Shown: piece after piece, positions 5,682-5,700 of the stretch
Layout: each line of letters starts with the position of its first letter
How positions within the stretch are numbered: the stretch's first letter is position 1
NCBI GenBank assembly: GCA_029939595.1
Contig: JAOZSQ010000090.1
Span: 1 to 5,700, forward strand
Direction: 5' to 3'
Length of the DNA stretch: 5,700 nucleotides
Source of the DNA: EX4572-165 sp002254885
GTDB lineage: Archaea > Thermoplasmatota > E2 > DHVEG-1
Notes under the pieces: generated by a model
The model's database searches: none
What the model was told of the DNA's origin: nothing
Seen by the model: only the letters and a program-made list of their open reading frames with translations
Position numbers and translations under genes: made by a program

Positions 5682-5700
5682 ATAATAATTAATATATCTT

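Noticed and set aside
5623..5685. Basic 20-residue peptide gene
   Set aside because: It is too short to judge, its lysines come from the ten-A tract, and it lies wholly inside the inverted-repeat structure, which explains the sequence better.

Overview
The window looks like low-GC (roughly 30% by eye) archaeal chromosomal DNA. The evidence is TATA-box promoters 20-30 nt upstream of likely starts, a mix of leaderless and Shine-Dalgarno starts, T-tract terminators, and an archaeal-type secreted beta-propeller protein (Pfam 'Beta_propel' family). A Thermoplasmata-related sediment lineage fits best. That placement rests partly on the C-terminal tail of the peptidase, which resembles tails I recall from uncultured Thermoplasmatota. 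It is an inference, not a demonstrated assignment.

Layout. (1) 18-1655, minus: an exported streptopain-like cysteine peptidase (family C10) with intact Cys and His and a C-terminal Ig/BACON-like domain. (2) 1678-1752: a compact intergenic region with a hairpin/T-tract terminator for the upstream gene and a TATA box for the peptidase, so the two minus-strand genes are probably separate transcripts. (3) 1747-3747, minus: a membrane-anchored or secreted beta-propeller protein. (4) 3748-4035: a divergent promoter region that also holds a broken mini reading frame. (5) 4036-4254, plus: a small acidic protein of unknown family. (6) 4255-4435: convergent terminators and two hairpins. (7) 4436-4742, minus: remains of an unrecognised gene, readable only by joining three frames and crossing one stop. 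(8) 4781-5437, plus: an HsmA-like (TIGR03987-type) four-helix membrane protein. It is preceded in frame by a signal-peptide-bearing extension broken by a TGA and a TAA. (9) 5438-5700: AT-rich spacer, then a G-rich, self-complementary block (5599-5681).

The left two thirds encode two intact extracytoplasmic proteins. The peptidase would act on extracellular protein, in keeping with a protein-scavenging heterotroph. The right third looks like a zone of gene decay, with at least two and perhaps three broken reading frames. I see no CRISPR array, tRNA, rRNA, transposase or clear defence system. The most unusual items are the broken HsmA gene with its long exported-looking N-terminal extension, the three-frame pseudogene, and the structured G-rich block at the right edge.
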